A DNA stretch of 64,000 nucleotides from Chitinophaga sp. Ak27 (GTDB lineage: Bacteria > Bacteroidota > Bacteroidia > Chitinophagales > Chitinophagaceae), in the NCBI RefSeq assembly GCF_012726295.1, contig NZ_JABAOB010000003.1:434001-498000 (forward strand), written 5' to 3'. The notes beneath the pieces were generated by a model. That model saw only the letters and a program-made list of their open reading frames with translations, had not been told where the DNA came from and made no database searches. Each line of letters begins with the position of its first letter. Position 1 is the stretch's first letter. Position numbers and translations under genes: made by a program. Below, in pieces: positions 1 to 10,266 of the stretch.

Positions 1-1026
1 GCCGGACTGTTCAAACAATACCGAGCAACAGGCGACAAAGGCAAAACAGCTTACTATAGCCAGGAGATAATGCGCCTGGCAGCAGCGCGAACGGACGTAC
101 AAAGCAGGGAAGAGATCAACTATATCGATTATTTCGTGAAACAGGAAGCACTGCGGCAGCAGGCCGACCGCAATCAACAGCTACAGGCAGCATTGGAGGA
201 AGTGACCATGAGGCGGAGAAGTACGCAGATGGTGATCGCCGGGGTATTCACCATCGTTTTACTGTTGATGGTACTACTGTATTTCAGATACCAGGAATAC
301 CGGTTAGCGGGGAAACAGGAAGAAATGGTGGCGGAGAGTTACGCCAGTATATCCTTGAAGCATATAGCGTTGCGTGCAAACGATGAGTTTAAAAATAAGC
401 TGATCACCATTCTTGCCAATGATTTCAGGACACCCCTGCATTATATTTCTGAAGTAGCCAGCCGTTTAAAGGAGCCGGGTGTGGATCCGGTTACCATGGT
501 GGCGTTGATCCGGAAGGTAGCAGTTGTATCGGGCGATACGCTGGCCGTGTTTGATAATATCCTGAAATGGATACGATTGCAATTATCAGGGTTTACGTAT
601 CAGCCGGTGGATTGCCATGCTTACGATCTACTGCTGACGGCTTTACACCAGGTAGAGGGCACAGTTGTGGAAAAAAAGCTGGAGATAGTGAACCAGTTAA
701 CCGCCAATTGTATGGTAAAGGCCGACCCTGAAATGCTCCGGATGGTGTTCCTGCATATATTGCAATTGTCCGTATATTATTCACAACCGGGTCGCCCACT
801 GGTAATAACTAGCTGGACAATTGCACCCGTGGTATATATCCGCTTTATCGTAGATACGGGTATTGGGGCAGCAGGTGTTATAACGTCTTTATCTAATTGG
901 CAGGACAATACGCATGCTCTGAATTATGCTATTACCAGGGATTTTTTAGAGAAGATGAATGGCGTAATGGAAGTTACTGATAGTGAAGATCGCTATGTGG
1001 TGATCACTGTTTCGCTAAGGGCGTGA
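1..1026 (+). CDS. Histidine-kinase-like membrane protein, 3' part, probably catalytically dead
   Basis: The reading frame is open from base 1, so the 5' end lies outside the window; an ATG at 70 is internal or an alternative start. What is visible is a helical, Gln-rich stretch, one membrane segment (about 19 hydrophobic residues encoded near 226-285), then a region resembling a HisKA plus HATPase core. The H-box position reads ANDFRTPL where active kinases have SHELRTPL, so the phospho-accepting His is Asn. The N-box Asn is also not recognisable, although DTGIG resembles the G1 box. The upstream part in this family is often TPR repeats, which I infer but cannot see. It may be a pseudokinase that signals by binding. 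It is convergent with fabH across a hairpin repeat. Confidence 0.6.
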   Translation, partial: AGLFKQYRATGDKGKTAYYSQEIMRLAAARTDVQSREEINYIDYFVKQEALRQQADRNQQLQAALEEVTMRRRSTQMVIAGVFTIVLLLMVLLYFRYQEYRLAGKQEEMVAESYASISLKHIALRANDEFKNKLITILANDFRTPLHYISEVASRLKEPGVDPVTMVALIRKVAVVSGDTLAVFDNILKWIRLQLSGFTYQPVDCHAYDLLLTALHQVEGTVVEKKLEIVNQLTANCMVKADPEMLRMVFLHILQLSVYYSQPGRPLVITSWTIAPVVYIRFIVDTGIGAAGVITSLSNWQDNTHALNYAITRDFLEKMNGVMEVTDSEDRYVVITVSLRA

Positions 1027-1043
1027 AAGTAGTATACAGGCAA

Positions 1044-1133
1044 AGTATAAAGCAGGAAGCTATTGTGGAGATTAACTAAAGCGATTTAATATTCGCTAAG
1101 ATCATTCTCCACAATAGCTTCTTGCTTTATACT
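1044..1133 (+). repeat. Intergenic hairpin repeat, family A copy 1
   Basis: Arms 1044-1070 and 1107-1133 form a 27-bp stem with one mismatch, containing AGCTATTGTGGAG and its complement. The 36-nt centre holds a smaller AGCGA/TCGCT hairpin. It lies between convergent genes (the kinase-like gene and fabH), so it could also serve as a terminator for both. Related copies are at about 26206, 28265, 38514 and 43305. Confidence 0.85.
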
Positions 1134-1154
1134 GTGTGTGCTTTGTATCTTCCG

Positions 1155-2165
1155 CTATTTACCAACTTTATCTCCGTCGTATGCCCACTTGATGTAGCTG
1201 GCACCCCAGGTGAATCCACCTCCAAAGGCAGCCATGATGACGTTATCGCCTTTTTTGAGGTATTTTTCATAGTCCCACAAGCATAAAGGAATAGTACCGG
1301 CGGTGGTATTACCGTAGCGGTGAATATTCATCATTACTTTTTCATCCGGAACATTGATGTATTGGGAAGTAGCCGCAATGATACGTTTATTGGCCTGGTG
1401 AGGTACCAGCCATGCGATATCGTCAGCAGTGAGGTTATTGCGTTCCATCAGATCTTTGGCTGCGCCTGCCATGTTCGACACGGCGTATTTGAATACCATC
1501 TTACCTTCCTGGTAAACATAGTGTTCGCGGTTGGTTACCGTTTCAATAGTAGCAGGTTTTACAGAGCCACCGGCTTTCATGTGCAGGTATTCCCGTCCAT
1601 GACCATCACTTTTCAGGATGCTGTCTATTAAGCCGTATCCTTCGGTATTAGGCTCCAGCAGTACTCCACCGCCGCCATCACCAAAAATAATACAGGTAGT
1701 TCTGTCGGTATAGTCGATGATAGAGCTCATTTTATCGGCTCCAATTACCATTACTTTTTTGTAACGGCCACTTTCAATGAAGCGGGCGCCTGTATCCAGT
1801 GCATATAAAAAACCAGAGCAGGCCGCACTGATATCAAAGCCGAAGGCATTTTTTGCGCCGATTTTGTCGGTTACTACGTTGGCAGTAGACGGAAAAGTCA
1901 TATCCGGGGTAACGGTGGCTACAATCAACAGGTCAATTTCCTCGGGGGAAATACCTCTTTTTTTGCAAATTTCAAGCGCTACCGGAACACACAAATCAGA
2001 GGTGCCTTTCCCTTCTCCCTTCAGTATCCTTCTCTCCGAAATGCCCGTCCGGGTTATTATCCAGTCGTTCGTCGTATCAACTAATTTTTCTAATTCCTGG
2101 TTGGTAAGCACGTAATCGGGAACATAGCCACCCACCGCTGTAATAGCGGCCGTTATTTTATTCAT
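1155..2165 (-). CDS. fabH: 3-oxoacyl-ACP synthase III (FabH)
   Basis: Starts fatty acid synthesis by condensing acetyl-CoA (or a branched starter) with malonyl-ACP in the cytoplasm. The 336-residue length is normal for the family. The catalytic triad is intact: Cys116 in AACSG, His256 in VPHQANKR and Asn286 in YGNTTAG. The GDGGGGVLL glycine motif near 162-170 is also present. The ATG start at 2165 gives the normal N-terminus. It stands alone, divergent from ruvA and convergent with the upstream kinase-like gene. Chitinophaga-type bacteria make iso-branched lipids, which fits a FabH that takes branched primers, but the sequence alone does not prove substrate choice. Confidence 0.93.
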   Translation of the reverse strand: MNKITAAITAVGGYVPDYVLTNQELEKLVDTTNDWIITRTGISERRILKGEGKGTSDLCVPVALEICKKRGISPEEIDLLIVATVTPDMTFPSTANVVTDKIGAKNAFGFDISAACSGFLYALDTGARFIESGRYKKVMVIGADKMSSIIDYTDRTTCIIFGDGGGGVLLEPNTEGYGLIDSILKSDGHGREYLHMKAGGSVKPATIETVTNREHYVYQEGKMVFKYAVSNMAGAAKDLMERNNLTADDIAWLVPHQANKRIIAATSQYINVPDEKVMMNIHRYGNTTAGTIPLCLWDYEKYLKKGDNVIMAAFGGGFTWGASYIKWAYDGDKVGK

Positions 2166-2254
2166 ATAAACTAAATATGTGTTTAAAACGAGGCGTAAAA
2201 ATACGATATAAACGTATATTTCCTAAAAAAGTCGCATATGAGGAACTTAAAGGA

Positions 2255-2284
2255 TTGACAATCCATTAAAAGTTAGCATCTTTG
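2255..2284 (+). promoter_or_regulatory. Putative ruvA promoter
   Basis: TTGACA at 2255-2260 (-33 region) and CATCTTTG at 2277-2284, one mismatch from the Bacteroidota -7 consensus TAnnTTTG. The spacing of about 20 bp fits that promoter class. It would give a leader of roughly 65-70 nt before the ATG at 2359. Confidence 0.45.
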
Positions 2285-2358
2285 CCCCGATTTACCCAAA
2301 AAGGACATTATTAATCAATTTCCAAAAGTTTAATTAAATTACTGAACCTTTACCTGGT

Positions 2359-2946
2359 ATGATAGCTTATCTGAATGGAAAATTAGCCTATAAGTCACCC
2401 GCTTTGGTTCATATGGATGTGAATGGAATCGGTTATGAAGTACAGATCAGCCTCAATACCTATTCCCGGATTCAGGGAATGGAAAGCTGTAAACTGTTAA
2501 CCTTCCTGCAGATTAAAGAAGACGCACATACCCTGTATGGCTTTTTTGAAGAGGCAGAAAGAAGCCTGTTTCTGTTGCTGATCAGTGTTTCAGGTGTAGG
2601 AGCCAGTACTGCCCGTATGATGTTATCTTCCCTGCAACCAGAAGATATACAAAGGGCTATCATGATGGAAAATGAGCGGATGCTGGAAAGTGTGAAAGGA
2701 ATCGGTGCAAAAACAGCCAAAAGAATTATCCTGGAATTAAAGGATAAGATCGCGAAACACAAAGACGCCGGCGTACATTTATCTGTTGGCGTAAACAATA
2801 CAATGCAGGAAGATGCGTTAAATGCTCTGATAACTCTGGGAATAGCCCGGGGCATGGCCGAATCGGCAATTCAGAAAGTGATGAAGAATGAGCCACTATT
2901 GCAAAACTTGGAAGAGCTAATCAAGAAAGCCCTGAAAAGTTTATAA
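2359..2946 (+). CDS. ruvA: Holliday junction branch migration protein RuvA
   Basis: DNA-binding subunit of the RuvAB motor that moves Holliday junctions during recombinational repair. The 195-residue protein starts with the typical MIAYLNGKL OB-fold strand. It has two helix-hairpin-helix motifs (SVSGVGASTARMML and SVKGIGAKTAKRII, near residues 75-125) and ends in the small domain III that binds RuvB. The ATG at 2359 gives the family N-terminus. No ruvB or ruvC is adjacent. The next gene, sprA, starts shortly after its stop, so the two may be co-transcribed. Confidence 0.93.
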   Translation: MIAYLNGKLAYKSPALVHMDVNGIGYEVQISLNTYSRIQGMESCKLLTFLQIKEDAHTLYGFFEEAERSLFLLLISVSGVGASTARMMLSSLQPEDIQRAIMMENERMLESVKGIGAKTAKRIILELKDKIAKHKDAGVHLSVGVNNTMQEDALNALITLGIARGMAESAIQKVMKNEPLLQNLEELIKKALKSL

Positions 2947-2981
2947 TTTATAAATGAAATCCTCTATAAAACCTATTTTTC

Positions 2982-5900
2982 TTGGCAAGAAAAACATTCT
3001 ATGGTGCTTTTGCCGTAATAGCAATTGTATCCTTTATCATTGTTGATACTGCCGCTAGGGATCGTTCTGGGAATCTGAAATTATCGAGAAAGAGCTGGAA
3101 GCCGGATACCACCATTACAGGTCAAACCAAAATCGATACTACCGGAAAGAGAGATACCTTGAAATACCCCCTTCAGGACAGACGAGGCCCCAACATAACG
3201 GATCAGGGGTCAAGGAACGCTATTGACCTGAAAGATCCCGCTAACATCAACAAAACGGTAGAATACGACCCGGTTACCAAACAGTATACTGTTACCGAAA
3301 AAGTAGGTAGCCAATACTATCGTAACCCTACCTACATGAGTTTCGACGAATTCTATAAGCTGCAGGCTAAACAAAGCGAACAGGATTACTGGCAGAAGAG
3401 AGCCAGCGCCCTGGGTAACCTGAACCAACGCAGCAATGGACCTGCCCTGTATAATGGCAACAACCTCTTTGACCGCATCTTTGGTGGCAGTAAAGTGGAT
3501 ATCCGCCCCCAGGGAAGCCTGGACCTTACCTTCGGCTACCAGGGACAAAATATCAAAAACCCCGTACTGGTTGAACAAGCCCGGAAAAACGGCGGATTCA
3601 ATTTTGATATGGGTATCAATATGAACGTGGTAGGTAAAATAGGCGATAAGCTCAAATTGATTACCAACTACAATACCCAGTCGCAGTTCGACTTTGAAAA
3701 CCAGGTAAAGCTCGAATACACCGGTTATAACGATGAAATCATCAAGAAAATAGAAGCGGGTAACGTAAGCTTCCCCCTTCGCAGTACCCTCATTTCCGGC
3801 ATCCAATCGCTGTTTGGGGTGAAAACCCAATTACAGTTCGGACGGTTAACGGTAACGAGCGTGCTCTCTAACCAGAAGTCGCAGAAACAAAACCTGATGC
3901 TCAAAGGCGGCACCCAGGTACAGGATTATAACCTGAGAGCCGATGAGTACGAAGATAACCGCCACTTCCTTTTAGCACAGTTCTTCCGGGATACCTTTAA
4001 CTATGCAATGTCCAACCTGCCGGTAATACGGTCGCTGACCAACATTACCCGCCTGGAAGTTTGGGTAACCAACAAAACCGGGGCTACCACTCAAACCCGT
4101 GATGTGGTGGGCTTGATGGACCTGGCAGAGTATAATCCATATAACAAAACAGCCGTCAAACCCCTGACTTCTTCTAAATTGCCAGACAGGGGAACCAACG
4201 ACCTGTACGCTAACCTGATCAGAGACCCGGCCAGTCGCAATACAGGAACGGTTGTTAGCCGGTTACTGGCCCTGGGGCTGCAACCCGTATCAGAATTTGA
4301 AAAAACATTTGCCCGAAAACTCGATTCTACTGAATACACCTATAACAAACAACTGGGTTTCATCTCCCTTAATCAGCAATTATTGCCAGATGAAATACTG
4401 GCGGTGGCCTACCAATATACCTACAACGGACGGGTATACCAGGTGGGTGAGTTTTCACAGGATGTACCCCCGGATCAGAACAATAGCGCCAACCAGCCGA
4501 TATTGTTCCTCAAATTGCTGAAAGCTACTTCCGCCCGGCCCACCCTGCCTATCTGGGACCTGATGATGAAAAATATCTACGCGACCGGCGCCTTCCAGGT
4601 AAATAAGGAAGACTTCCGCATGGACGTATATTATAAAGACCCAGGTGCAGAAGGCCGTCCGCCCAGCGATAAACGATATATTCCCGATGCCAAAGGTGAT
4701 TTTGCCGGCGCACCTATCATTACCATCCTCGGACTCGACCGCCTCAACAACCAGCTGGATCCACAGCCCGACGGAGTGTTCGATTACGTGGAAGGATATA
4801 CGATTAATTCCCTGAATGGGAAGATCATGTTCCCCACGCTGGAACCCTTTGCCGGTGGATTGAAAAAAGCCTTCGGCGGAGACGCCAGCCTGGAAAAGCA
4901 ATACCTGTATAATGTACTCTACGACTCCATCAAGGTGGTGGCGCAACAGTTCCCGCAATTAAACCGGTATGTGATCCGGGGATCCTATAAATCGGCTTCC
5001 TCTTCGGAAATCAACCTGGGCGCCGGGACTACCATCCCGCCGGGTTCCGTTACGGTAACCGCTGGCGGCCAGCAACTCCGGGAGAACGTGGATTATATTA
5101 TCGACTATAACCTGGGCAGGCTTAAAATCATCAACGGCGGTATCCTCAACTCCGGCGTACCTATCAATGTACAGTTTGAAAACAATGCCTTGTTTGGGCA
5201 GCAGGTCCGAAACTATTTCGGTACCCGGCTCGATTATATGGTGAATGATAAGTTAAGCATAGGTGGTACGGTAGTAAGGATGAGCGAAAGACCCTATTAC
5301 CAAAAGGTAAACTATGGGGAAGACCCAATCAAAAACACCATGGTAGGCCTGGATGCGAACTACGCCTCTGAATGGAAAGGGCTGAACCGCTTCCTGGATA
5401 AGCTACCCAATTATAAGAGCACCACCCCATCCAACATCTTATTCACCGGTGAGGTAGCCCGACTGTTTCCCGGGCATAGCAAGTTAATTAATGCACCCGG
5501 TAGCAAGCAGGGTACTGCTTACATAGACGATTTTGAAGGAGTGAAAAGTGGCTACGACCTGAAGTTCCCTGCTACCAGCTGGGCACTGGCATCCACACCG
5601 AAAGGCGCTACCGATGCCTCCGGCCGCGAAATGTTCCCGGAAGCAGCATTAAATAATGTGCTGGAATATGGAAAAAACAGGGCAAAACTGGCCTGGTATA
5701 TTATAGAACCTACTCTCCAGTTGCCTAAATCACCTAACCTCCCCCCCGGTATTACGATTGATGGCCAATCCGATCCACGGGTTAGGTTGGTATACCAGAA
5801 GGAAGTATTTAAGAACAGGTCTACCGACTTTGGCCAAAGCCAGTTAAGTACCCTCGACCTGGCCTATTATCCTACAGAAAGAGGCCCGTACAACTTTACC

Positions 5901-8900
5901 AGCAACCCGGTGATGATGAACCGCGATGGATTTCTGGCAAGACCACAAACCAGGTGGGGCGGTATCATGAGAGCCATTGACAACAGCGACTTTGAAACAG
6001 CGAATATAGAATACATCGAATTCTGGATACAGGATCCGTTTATCAAACAGCCTAACAGCACCGGTGGCTCCTTGTACTTCAACCTGGGCAACGTATCGGA
6101 AGATATCCTCAAAGATTCCAAGAAATTCTTTGAGAACGGGATGCCTAACCCCAATACGGATCCTAACAAGATCGATTCGTCGAACTGGGGCCGGTTGCCT
6201 AAGTTCCAGCAACAGATCACCCAGGCATTCGACAATGATCCAAATGTCCGCGCCTACCAGGACGTCGGATATGATGGTTTGAAATCACAGGATGAAGCAG
6301 CCTTTTATAAAGGCTATATGGATACCATGAGAATGAACTATGGAGGAAGCCCGGTATATAACCAGGCCCTGAAAGATCCTGCCAATGACGACTATAAACA
6401 TTATCGCGATCCATCTTATAATGGTATGCCTATCCTCGAACGCTATAAAGCATATAGCAACCCGGAAGGCAACTCCCCGGTATCCGATCCGAAAAATACT
6501 TTTTCTTCTGCTGCCACCAATATTCCTGAATCAGAAGACCTGAATAAGGATAATACCATGAATGAAACAGAGGAATATTTCCAGTATCGGGTAGATCTGA
6601 AACCTAATATGCAGGTGGGTACCAACTATGTTGTGGATAAGATTGAGGCAGATGTAACATTGCCCAATAACCAAAAAACAACAGAAACCTGGTACCAGTT
6701 TAAAGTGCCACTGAATCAGTTCAACGCCAAAGTGGGTAATATTCCCGATTTTAAATCCATCCGCTTCATGCGTATGTTCCTCACCGGCTTTACCGATTCG
6801 GTGGTAGTACGCTTTGCCAAACTGGAACTGGTAAGGAACCAATGGCGCCGTTATATGTATGAGTTGCGCCCGGGAGATCCTATTCCATTAGATAATGCTA
6901 CCACGTTTAATACTTCCGCGGTGAATATTGAAGAAAACTCTTCCCGCACACCTATTCCATATGTGCTGCCACCGGGAGTAGTAAGACAGAATACCATCAG
7001 TACCAACAATACCACCCTGCAACTGAATGAGCAGTCATTATCCGTACAGGTAGCTAACCTGAAAGACGGTGAAACCCGCGCACTGTATAAAACCCTGAAT
7101 ATGGATCTGCGTCAGTATAAAAAGATGGAGATGTATATCCATGCTGAGGCAGTTGGTGCTGCTACCGCCTTGAAGGATGGACAGCTGCAGGCTGTAATCC
7201 GTATAGGTAGCGACTTTGTAAGTAACTACTATGAATACCGTATTCCGCTGAAAGTAACTGACTGGAGTGCGAAAACAGCTGTGGATATCTGGCCGGACCG
7301 TAATAATGTGGAGCTGGTCATGTCGCAGCTCAGCGCCCTGAAACAAAAACGGAACATGTGCGACTCCTGTTCGCCGCTATTGCCGTATCCGCAAACCCCC
7401 GTAGCTGACCAGTACGGCAACTTTATGCAGGTAGTGGGTAACCCAAGCCTGGGAGATGCCCGCACTATGATGATAGGTATCCAGAACCCTAAAGATGACG
7501 GACAACCTCATGGAGGCGAAATCTGGCTGGATGAGCTACGCCTTTCTGACTTTGACGAAAAAGGTGGTTATGCGGCATTGGCAAGGGTAGATGTACAGCT
7601 ATCCGACCTGGGTACTATTTCGGTATCCGGTAATATGCACACCGCCGGTTTTGGAAATATCGACCAACGCGTCAATGAACGTTTCAGGGATAACTTCCTG
7701 CAATATGATGCAGCAGCCAACCTGGACCTGGGTAAATTGTTACCGAAGAAAATGGGTATTTCTATACCGGTATATGCAGGTTACTCCCAATCTGCCAGCA
7801 ACCCTGAATATGACCCTTACGATCTGGATATAAAATTGAAAGATAAGCTGGCCCTGGCAAGGAACCGGGCGGAGAAGGATTCTATCCGGCGTGATGCGCA
7901 GGACTTTACCTCCATTAAGAGTCTGAACTTTACCAACGTCCGGAAGCTAAACCTCGGAGGCGGTGGTAAACGGCACCTGTGGGATATAGAAAACTTCGAT
8001 ATCAGCTATTCCTTCTCGCAGATACTTCGGCATAACCCGCTGATCAAAAATGACCTGCTTACCAAACATCGCGGAGGATTGGGATACAACTTTGCCGGTC
8101 AGCCACATTACCTGGAGCCGTTTAAAAAATTGATCAAAAGTAAATCACATTGGCTGGACCTGATCCGCGATTTCAATATCAACTATGTACCGGCAATACT
8201 GAGCTTCAGGGCCGATATTTCCCGGCAGTTTGGCGCTACCCGTGTCCGTAACGTAGGCGGAGATGTGAAGTATCAACTCCCCGAAACGTATAATAAGTAC
8301 TTTACGTTTGACCGCTACTATACAGTGAAATGGGACATTACACGTAGTATCAACTTCGAGTTCAATGCGGTGAACAATGCGCGTATAGATGAGCCAAACG
8401 GCCGTCTCGACAATGCAGCGAAGAAAGATACCGTGCGTAGAAACTTCTTCAAAGGAGGGCGTAATACCAACTATATGCACAACGCCAACTTCACCTATAC
8501 ATTGCCTACTTCCAAATTCCCGGCCCTCAGCTGGACGAACATCGCATTTGGATACAGCACAGAATATAGATGGACAGGCGCTTCCCAGCTGGCATTGTAC
8601 CTGGGTAATGCTATCGAAAACTCCCAGCAGAAAACACTGACAGCCGAATTCAAATTCGTAGAGTTATATAATAAGTCCAAGTTCCTGCGGAAGATAAATG
8701 CAAGGAATCCACAAAGCAATAGTAACAGCAACAATAACCAGAATAAGAATAACAACAACCAGCAACAGCAAAGCCAGAACCAGACTGCTTCCAATGAGAT
8801 ATCTCCATGGGTGAAAGGCATACTGAAACCACTGATGATGCTGAAGCGGGTTGGATTTAACTATAACGAAAATGCCGGTACACGTTTACCAGGATATATA

Positions 8901-10247
8901 GACAGTACCAAGATAATAGGTATGAACTGGGCTACTATGGCGCCGGGACTCAATTTCGTATTTGGTTATCAGCCTGATAGGAAGTGGTTGGATAATTTTG
9001 CGAAAAAAGGATTGATCACACCCGATACCCTGTTTAATATTCAGGCACAGCAACAGTTTACCCAACGTTGGGACCTGCAGGCCCAGCTGGAGCCGGTCAA
9101 CGATCTGCGTATCGACCTTAATATGACCAAGTCGTTTACCAAAACGCATACGGAATTATTCAAGAACCTGACCGATCCGTCCAACTTCCAGCACCTGAGT
9201 CCTTACGATGCCGGTGGTTTTGAAATTACCTACATCGCCATTAAAACGATGTTTGGGCACATTAACGCCTCAGATGGCGTATCACAAACTTTCCGCAATT
9301 TTGAAGCTTATCGTAATACGATTTCAAAAAGACTGGGTGCTATCAACCCATACAATAAAGATCCGGGCATACCGGCTGGCGATCCTAAAGATCCTACCTA
9401 TGCCTACGGTTATACCCGGTATGCACAGGATGTGTTGATACCAGCATTCCTGGCGGCTTACACCGGTACTACGCCCGACAAGGTATCCCTGCTCAAACAG
9501 GGTAACGATAACGTGAAAAGTAATCCTTTCAGTAACTATATACCCAAACCAAACTGGAATGTTACTTACAACGGATTAACCAAGCTGGAACCTTTCCGTT
9601 CCTTCCTGACCAACTTCACGTTAAGACATGCTTATACCGGAACGCTCAGTATGAATTCCTATAATACTTCCATGTATTTTGAAGATCCAAGACTGGCAGG
9701 GTTCCCGGCATTCCGCGACACCGTATCTGGTAACTACTATCCTTATTTCCTGGTGCCTAACCTCACCATCACAGAGGCGTTTGCACCATTGCTGGGAATA
9801 GATCTCACTTTTGTAAATAGCTTTAACGCCAGGGTAGAATACAGGAAAAGCCGCTCCCTCAGCCTTAGTCTCATTGATTATCAGCTGACAGAAGTAAGAT
9901 CCAGCGAAATTATTATCGGTGCCGGCTACCGGGTCAGAGGGGTACAGCTGCCATTCTCTTTCAGTAAGAATGGTGGCAAGAAAGCGCAGAATGATATGAA
10001 CTTCCGGTTGGACTTGAGCTTCAGGGATGATAAAACAGCTAATAACAGGCTGGATGCTGACTTGTCGATACCCACCAGTGGCCAGAAGGTCATTGGCATT
10101 TCGCCATCGATCGACTATGTGGTGAACAACAGGCTCAACCTGCGGTTCTTCTATGACCGGCGACAAACGATCCCGGTTATCTCCACGGCCTACCCAATTA
10201 CCAGCACCAGCGGCGGCTTAACCTTCCGGTTTATTTTATCCCAATAG
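2982..10247 (+). CDS. sprA: SprA, giant outer-membrane translocon of the type IX secretion system
   Basis: A 2421-residue protein, about the size of known SprA/Sov proteins, which form the very large outer-membrane barrel through which T9SS cargo leaves the cell. An N-terminal hydrophobic signal (YGAFAVIAIVSFIIV) is followed by long runs of beta-strand-type sequence to the C-terminus, which ends in an aromatic outer-membrane signature (GGLTFRFILSQ). An Asn/Gln-rich low-complexity insert lies near residues 1905-1937. The start is uncertain: TTG at 2982 is the only in-frame start after a stop at 2967. An ATG at 2954 would give a better signal peptide but is one base out of frame across the A5 run at 2990-2994. 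It follows ruvA closely, an arrangement I recall as common in Bacteroidota. Cargo proteins for this system lie elsewhere in the window. Confidence 0.9.
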   Translation: MARKTFYGAFAVIAIVSFIIVDTAARDRSGNLKLSRKSWKPDTTITGQTKIDTTGKRDTLKYPLQDRRGPNITDQGSRNAIDLKDPANINKTVEYDPVTKQYTVTEKVGSQYYRNPTYMSFDEFYKLQAKQSEQDYWQKRASALGNLNQRSNGPALYNGNNLFDRIFGGSKVDIRPQGSLDLTFGYQGQNIKNPVLVEQARKNGGFNFDMGINMNVVGKIGDKLKLITNYNTQSQFDFENQVKLEYTGYNDEIIKKIEAGNVSFPLRSTLISGIQSLFGVKTQLQFGRLTVTSVLSNQKSQKQNLMLKGGTQVQDYNLRADEYEDNRHFLLAQFFRDTFNYAMSNLPVIRSLTNITRLEVWVTNKTGATTQTRDVVGLMDLAEYNPYNKTAVKPLTSSKLPDRGTNDLYANLIRDPASRNTGTVVSRLLALGLQPVSEFEKTFARKLDSTEYTYNKQLGFISLNQQLLPDEILAVAYQYTYNGRVYQVGEFSQDVPPDQNNSANQPILFLKLLKATSARPTLPIWDLMMKNIYATGAFQVNKEDFRMDVYYKDPGAEGRPPSDKRYIPDAKGDFAGAPIITILGLDRLNNQLDPQPDGVFDYVEGYTINSLNGKIMFPTLEPFAGGLKKAFGGDASLEKQYLYNVLYDSIKVVAQQFPQLNRYVIRGSYKSASSSEINLGAGTTIPPGSVTVTAGGQQLRENVDYIIDYNLGRLKIINGGILNSGVPINVQFENNALFGQQVRNYFGTRLDYMVNDKLSIGGTVVRMSERPYYQKVNYGEDPIKNTMVGLDANYASEWKGLNRFLDKLPNYKSTTPSNILFTGEVARLFPGHSKLINAPGSKQGTAYIDDFEGVKSGYDLKFPATSWALASTPKGATDASGREMFPEAALNNVLEYGKNRAKLAWYIIEPTLQLPKSPNLPPGITIDGQSDPRVRLVYQKEVFKNRSTDFGQSQLSTLDLAYYPTERGPYNFTSNPVMMNRDGFLARPQTRWGGIMRAIDNSDFETANIEYIEFWIQDPFIKQPNSTGGSLYFNLGNVSEDILKDSKKFFENGMPNPNTDPNKIDSSNWGRLPKFQQQITQAFDNDPNVRAYQDVGYDGLKSQDEAAFYKGYMDTMRMNYGGSPVYNQALKDPANDDYKHYRDPSYNGMPILERYKAYSNPEGNSPVSDPKNTFSSAATNIPESEDLNKDNTMNETEEYFQYRVDLKPNMQVGTNYVVDKIEADVTLPNNQKTTETWYQFKVPLNQFNAKVGNIPDFKSIRFMRMFLTGFTDSVVVRFAKLELVRNQWRRYMYELRPGDPIPLDNATTFNTSAVNIEENSSRTPIPYVLPPGVVRQNTISTNNTTLQLNEQSLSVQVANLKDGETRALYKTLNMDLRQYKKMEMYIHAEAVGAATALKDGQLQAVIRIGSDFVSNYYEYRIPLKVTDWSAKTAVDIWPDRNNVELVMSQLSALKQKRNMCDSCSPLLPYPQTPVADQYGNFMQVVGNPSLGDARTMMIGIQNPKDDGQPHGGEIWLDELRLSDFDEKGGYAALARVDVQLSDLGTISVSGNMHTAGFGNIDQRVNERFRDNFLQYDAAANLDLGKLLPKKMGISIPVYAGYSQSASNPEYDPYDLDIKLKDKLALARNRAEKDSIRRDAQDFTSIKSLNFTNVRKLNLGGGGKRHLWDIENFDISYSFSQILRHNPLIKNDLLTKHRGGLGYNFAGQPHYLEPFKKLIKSKSHWLDLIRDFNINYVPAILSFRADISRQFGATRVRNVGGDVKYQLPETYNKYFTFDRYYTVKWDITRSINFEFNAVNNARIDEPNGRLDNAAKKDTVRRNFFKGGRNTNYMHNANFTYTLPTSKFPALSWTNIAFGYSTEYRWTGASQLALYLGNAIENSQQKTLTAEFKFVELYNKSKFLRKINARNPQSNSNSNNNQNKNNNNQQQQSQNQTASNEISPWVKGILKPLMMLKRVGFNYNENAGTRLPGYIDSTKIIGMNWATMAPGLNFVFGYQPDRKWLDNFAKKGLITPDTLFNIQAQQQFTQRWDLQAQLEPVNDLRIDLNMTKSFTKTHTELFKNLTDPSNFQHLSPYDAGGFEITYIAIKTMFGHINASDGVSQTFRNFEAYRNTISKRLGAINPYNKDPGIPAGDPKDPTYAYGYTRYAQDVLIPAFLAAYTGTTPDKVSLLKQGNDNVKSNPFSNYIPKPNWNVTYNGLTKLEPFRSFLTNFTLRHAYTGTLSMNSYNTSMYFEDPRLAGFPAFRDTVSGNYYPYFLVPNLTITEAFAPLLGIDLTFVNSFNARVEYRKSRSLSLSLIDYQLTEVRSSEIIIGAGYRVRGVQLPFSFSKNGGKKAQNDMNFRLDLSFRDDKTANNRLDADLSIPTSGQKVIGISPSIDYVVNNRLNLRFFYDRRQTIPVISTAYPITSTSGGLTFRFILSQ
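8700..8800 (+). other. Asn/Gln-rich low-complexity insert inside sprA
   Basis: In the sprA frame this stretch encodes a run of Asn, Gln, Ser and Lys with almost no hydrophobic residues, flanked by ordinary barrel sequence (ending before NEISPWVKG). At DNA level it is a run of AAC/CAG/AAT-type codons. It most likely forms a flexible loop or plug linker and could vary in length between strains. Confidence 0.75.
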
Positions 10248-10266
10248 GAAATACAAATACTTACAC

